A DNA stretch of 8,150 bases, taken from the NCBI GenBank assembly GCA_026645635.1, contig JAPKMV010000128.1, positions 1 through 8,150 on the forward strand, written 5' to 3'. The notes beneath the pieces were generated by a model, which worked only from the letters and a program-made list of their open reading frames with translations, had not been told where the DNA came from and ran no database searches. The translations under genes and the position numbers were made by a program. This document shows, piece by piece, positions 5,634-8,150 of this stretch. The stretch comes from Caldilineaceae bacterium (GTDB taxonomy: Bacteria > Chloroflexota > Anaerolineae > Caldilineales > Caldilineaceae). Positions within the stretch are counted from its first letter, which is position 1. Each line of letters begins with the position of its first letter.

Positions 5634-7391
5634 ATGTTGCGTGTCAAAATTGTCTGCACTATCGGACCCGCCAGCCGCGAAATGTCGATCTTGCGGCAGA
5701 TCGTCGAAGCTGGCATGAATGTGGCCCGGCTCAACCTGAGCCACGGCACCCACGACTACCACGCCGAGACCATCGAGCGCGTGCGCACGGTCTCCGAGCA
5801 GCTCCAGAAACCGATTGCGATTCTCGCCGACCTGCAAGGCCCCAAGCTGCGCACCGGCAAGATGCAGGAAGGCGGCGTGCCCCTGGAGAAGGGGCAGGAG
5901 CTGATCCTCACCGTCGACGACGTGATCGGCGTGCCAGGCCGTGTGCCGATTCAGTACAAGGATTTGCCGCGCAACGTGCAGCCGGGTGAACGCATCCTGC
6001 TCGACGACGGCATGCTGGAGCTAGAGGTGCTTGAGGCCGGTGACAAGGAGATCCGCACGCTGGTCTTGCTCACCGGCGTGCTGGGCAGCAATAAGGGGAT
6101 GAATCTCCCCGACGCGTCGTTGGACATCCCCGCGCTCACCGCCAAGGATCTGGAGGATGTCAAGTTTGCCATGGAGCGCCAGGCCGACTGGATCGCACTC
6201 AGCTTTGTGCGCAAAGCACACGAAGTGATGGAACTGAAGTCGATCATCCAGGCCAACTCCTCCTTTGGCCGCACGATTCCTGTGATCGCCAAGATCGAGA
6301 AGCCGGACGCAGTGCGCAACATCGACGCCATCATCGAGGCTGCCGATGCGATCATGGTCGCGCGCGGCGACCTGGGCATCGAGACCAGCCCGGAGACTGT
6401 GCCCACGGTGCAGAAGATGCTGATCAACAAGTGTCACATCGCCGCCAAGCCGGTGATCACGGCGACACAGATGCTCGATTCTATGATCCGCAACCCGCGC
6501 CCCACCCGCGCCGAAGCCAGCGACGTGGCCAACGCCGTGCTCGACGGCACCGACGCCATCATGCTCTCCGGTGAGACGGCGTCCGGCAGCTACCCGGTGG
6601 AGGCGGTCGCCACGATGGTCAAGATCGCCGAGGAAGCCGAACGGCTGATGATCTCCAACGTGGGCAAGTATAAATTCAGCGAGCCGCGCGTCTTCAGCGC
6701 GGCCGGCTCGATCTGCCATGCTGCGGTCTACACTGCGGCGGAGACCAAAGCGCGGGCGATCATTGCGCCGACGGTCAGCGGCTCCACCGCCCGGCTGATG
6801 GCCGGTTTCCGCCCGCAGGTGCCGCTGGTGGCCGTCACCCCCAGCCCGATGGTGCAGCGCCAGTTGGCGCTCTACTGGGGCACCTATCCGCTGCTGACCA
6901 AGCGGCTGAGCAACACCGACGAGGTGGTCAACGACGCCATCAACGTGGCGCAGGCCAAGGGCTTCATCGGCGAGGGCGACACGGTGGTGCTGACTGCGGG
7001 TGTGGTGGGCAACGTGCGCAACGCCACCAACCTGTTGATGGTGCGGCGCATCGACCGCATTCTGGCGCGGGGTATGGGCATCGGCCAGCGCGAGGTCGCC
7101 GGCACGATTGTGACGATCAAGCCGCCGGTGGCGGAGAACGACGAGCCGCTGATCGGCCCGCAGCACATTATCTTCACCGACTACGTCGACCGCACCTGCA
7201 TCCGCCTTCTGCGGCGCGCCGGCGGGCTGATCACCCGGCAAGGTGGCGCAGACAGCCCCTCGGCCATCGCCGCGGTGGAGTTGGGTCTGCCCGCCATCAT
7301 CGGCGTGGAGGGCGCGGTCAGCGAACTGGTGGACGGGCTGAGCGTGATCATCAACGCCAGCGCCGGGCAGGTGAGTGAGTGGAGAAAGTGA
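5634..7391 (+). CDS. pyk: Pyruvate kinase with extra C-terminal PEP-utiliser-like domain
   Basis: 585 residues, the length of Bacillus-type pyruvate kinases that carry an added C-terminal domain. It transfers phosphate from PEP to ADP, giving pyruvate and ATP in the last step of glycolysis, as a cytoplasmic tetramer. The active site is complete: KIVCTIGPAS (5-14), NVARLNLSHG (29-38; Arg32, Asn34, Ser36), ADLQGPKLRTG (65-75), catalytic Lys220 in IAKIEKP, metal ligands Glu222 and Asp246 (ARGDLG), and ITATQMLDSM (275-284). The B domain spans about 67-165 and the allosteric C domain about 350-475. Residues about 485-585 resemble the phosphohistidine domain of PPDK/EI. In that motif, GGADSPSA (537-544), the usual His of TSHAA is Pro542, so this domain should not be phosphorylatable. 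The last residues (QVSEWRK) and the stop TGA 7389 appear shaped by the 8-nt repeat array. It is monocistronic, with its own promoter and ribosome binding site, and convergent with the next gene. Confidence 0.97.
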   Translation: MLRVKIVCTIGPASREMSILRQIVEAGMNVARLNLSHGTHDYHAETIERVRTVSEQLQKPIAILADLQGPKLRTGKMQEGGVPLEKGQELILTVDDVIGVPGRVPIQYKDLPRNVQPGERILLDDGMLELEVLEAGDKEIRTLVLLTGVLGSNKGMNLPDASLDIPALTAKDLEDVKFAMERQADWIALSFVRKAHEVMELKSIIQANSSFGRTIPVIAKIEKPDAVRNIDAIIEAADAIMVARGDLGIETSPETVPTVQKMLINKCHIAAKPVITATQMLDSMIRNPRPTRAEASDVANAVLDGTDAIMLSGETASGSYPVEAVATMVKIAEEAERLMISNVGKYKFSEPRVFSAAGSICHAAVYTAAETKARAIIAPTVSGSTARLMAGFRPQVPLVAVTPSPMVQRQLALYWGTYPLLTKRLSNTDEVVNDAINVAQAKGFIGEGDTVVLTAGVVGNVRNATNLLMVRRIDRILARGMGIGQREVAGTIVTIKPPVAENDEPLIGPQHIIFTDYVDRTCIRLLRRAGGLITRQGGADSPSAIAAVELGLPAIIGVEGAVSELVDGLSVIINASAGQVSEWRK

Positions 7392-7452
7392 GAGGGTGAG
7401 TGGGTGAAAGGGTGAGAGGGTGAAACAGGAATATCACCCACTCACCCACTCA
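7389..7452. repeat. Hairpin array of 8-nt TGANNGGG units between convergent genes (copy 2)
   Basis: Units start at 7389 (TGAGAGGG), 7397 (TGAGTGGG), 7405 (TGAAAGGG) and 7413 (TGAGAGGG), then a degenerate TGAAACAG at 7421. Positions 7435-7452 are the reverse complement of 7389-7406 with one mismatch in 18. The outermost TGA on the plus strand is the pyk stop, and the outermost TGA on the minus strand (7450-7452) is the stop of the transporter gene. Minus-strand TGA triplets at 7450, 7442 and 7434 fall in three different frames, as do plus-strand TGAs at 7389, 7397 and 7405. Four GGG runs with 5-nt loops (7394-7420) fit the G-quadruplex pattern. A bidirectional terminator is a reasonable inference from its place. 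Confidence 0.88.
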
Positions 7453-8150
7453 GACCTTCGCCGGCAGTTCGTTCCCCGCTTCCTGAATCGCGCGGCGCAC
7501 GTTGACCCGCGTCAGGAGGATCAGGCCGGCGATGAAGAAGATGCCGACGGCGAGCACGGCAATGCGATAGCTGTCGGTCCACTGGATGGCCAGGCCAAAG
7601 ACCAGCGGCCCCAACCAGCTTGTCCCCCGTTCGCTGATTTCGTAAAGGCTGAAATACTCGGTTTCCTGCCCCTGGGGGATCATCTGGGAAAAGAGCGAAC
7701 GGCTGAGCGCCTGGCTGCCGCCAAGCACGATGGCGATCACCGCGCCGACGACGAAGAACTGACCGCCCGTGGTCAGCAGCGGCGACCAGGCAAAGATCAC
7801 CACACCCGTCCAGATCACCAGGCTGATCATGATCGCGCGCTTGGCGCCGAAGCCCAGCGCGCCAAAGAAGGCCACGAACTGCACGATCAGGATGAGTTGG
7901 ATCAACTGGTCGCCGCTCATGCCCAGTTCTTCGCTGCCAAACTGCGAGGAGAGGGCGATCACGGTCTGGATGCCGTCGTTGTAGAGCAGATAGGCGATCA
8001 AAAAGAGCAGCGTCTGCGGCAGGCCGGGCAGCTTGCGCAGGGTGTGCCCCAACTGCTTGAAGCCCACCGTCAGGTAGCGTTCCCCCGCCGGTAGCTGGCG
8101 CCGCGGCTGCCGGTTGACCAGGCGCAAGATCGGGATGAGCGTAAAGAGCG
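7450..8150 (-). CDS. UMF1/Atg22-like major facilitator transporter (5'-partial)
   Basis: 232 residues are visible. The frame is open to the right edge, and the TTG near 8127 is an internal Leu. This is the C-terminal half of a protein that in this family is about 420-450 residues. It is an integral membrane protein; about six hydrophobic segments (probably TM7-12) can be read, including TLLFLIAYLLYNDGIQTVIA, LIQLILIVQFVAFFGALGFG, AIMISLVIWTGVVIFAW, FFVVGAVIAIVLGGSQA, SWLGPLVFGLAIQ and IAVLAVGIFFIAGLILLTRV. The YNDGIQTV motif, the GGSQALSRSLFSQMIP stretch and the SLYEISERGTSWLGPLVFG stretch are typical of the UMF1 family (MFS, related to vacuolar Atg22). Its bacterial substrates are not established; efflux of amino acids or small metabolites is a guess from Atg22. 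It converges on pyk, and both stop codons lie in the shared hairpin array. Confidence 0.85.
   Translation of the reverse strand, partial: LFTLIPILRLVNRQPRRQLPAGERYLTVGFKQLGHTLRKLPGLPQTLLFLIAYLLYNDGIQTVIALSSQFGSEELGMSGDQLIQLILIVQFVAFFGALGFGAKRAIMISLVIWTGVVIFAWSPLLTTGGQFFVVGAVIAIVLGGSQALSRSLFSQMIPQGQETEYFSLYEISERGTSWLGPLVFGLAIQWTDSYRIAVLAVGIFFIAGLILLTRVNVRRAIQEAGNELPAKV

Noticed and set aside
6021..7241. Long open frame on the minus strand opposite pyk
   Set aside because: Pyruvate kinase on the plus strand is certain; the antisense product is composition-biased.
7420..8094. Plus-strand open frame opposite the transporter
   Set aside because: Highly charged His/Asp/Gln-rich shadow of the membrane protein encoded on the minus strand, starting inside the repeat array.

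Overview
The window is GC-rich, tightly packed bacterial chromosome. The gene mix suggests a filamentous or thermophilic-type Chloroflexota (Caldilineae/Anaerolineae-like). This rests on large STAND/AAA ATPases beginning with an 'NPY...FFGR' lead-in, an orphan ParB-fold protein and periodic hairpins between genes. It is an inference from gene style, not from a marker gene.

Layout. (1) 1-1604: the 3' part of a gene entering from the left. It encodes the Cys-Cys zinc-finger and ACT regulatory region typical of the C-terminus of RelA/SpoT proteins, fused in frame to an AAA/STAND-type ATPase with a winged-helix tail. (2) 1696-3078: a second ATPase of the same general design, ending in an OmpR/PhoB-type DNA-binding domain. 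(3) 3231-4043: a YqeB/EF2563-family protein of molybdenum hydroxylase maturation. (4) 4228-5337: an orphan ParB/Srx-fold protein. (5) 5634-7391: pyruvate kinase with the extra C-terminal PEP-utiliser-like domain. (6) 7450-8150, minus strand: the C-terminal half of a UMF1/Atg22-like MFS transporter, convergent with pyruvate kinase and leaving the window on the right.

Every one of the five gene junctions holds a palindromic element. Four are built from short periodic units and their inverted copy: about 14 nt at 1602-1676, about 9 nt at 3083-3163, and 8 nt (TGANNGGG) at 4041-4099 and 7389-7452. The fifth, at 5431-5508, is a perfect 23-bp inverted repeat whose arms are themselves near-palindromes. 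The two 8-nt arrays start exactly on the stop codon of the preceding gene. The second also supplies the stop codon of the convergent minus-strand gene, and it carries TGA in all six reading frames. Both contain four G-runs that fit the G-quadruplex pattern.

How the genes fit together: the first two may form a signalling pair, an alarmone-type regulatory region driving one ATPase next to an ATPase with a DNA-binding output, 91 bp apart on the same strand. This is the best candidate for an undescribed system here. The remaining genes look like separate housekeeping or accessory units. No rRNA, tRNA, CRISPR array, transposase or phage gene was seen.
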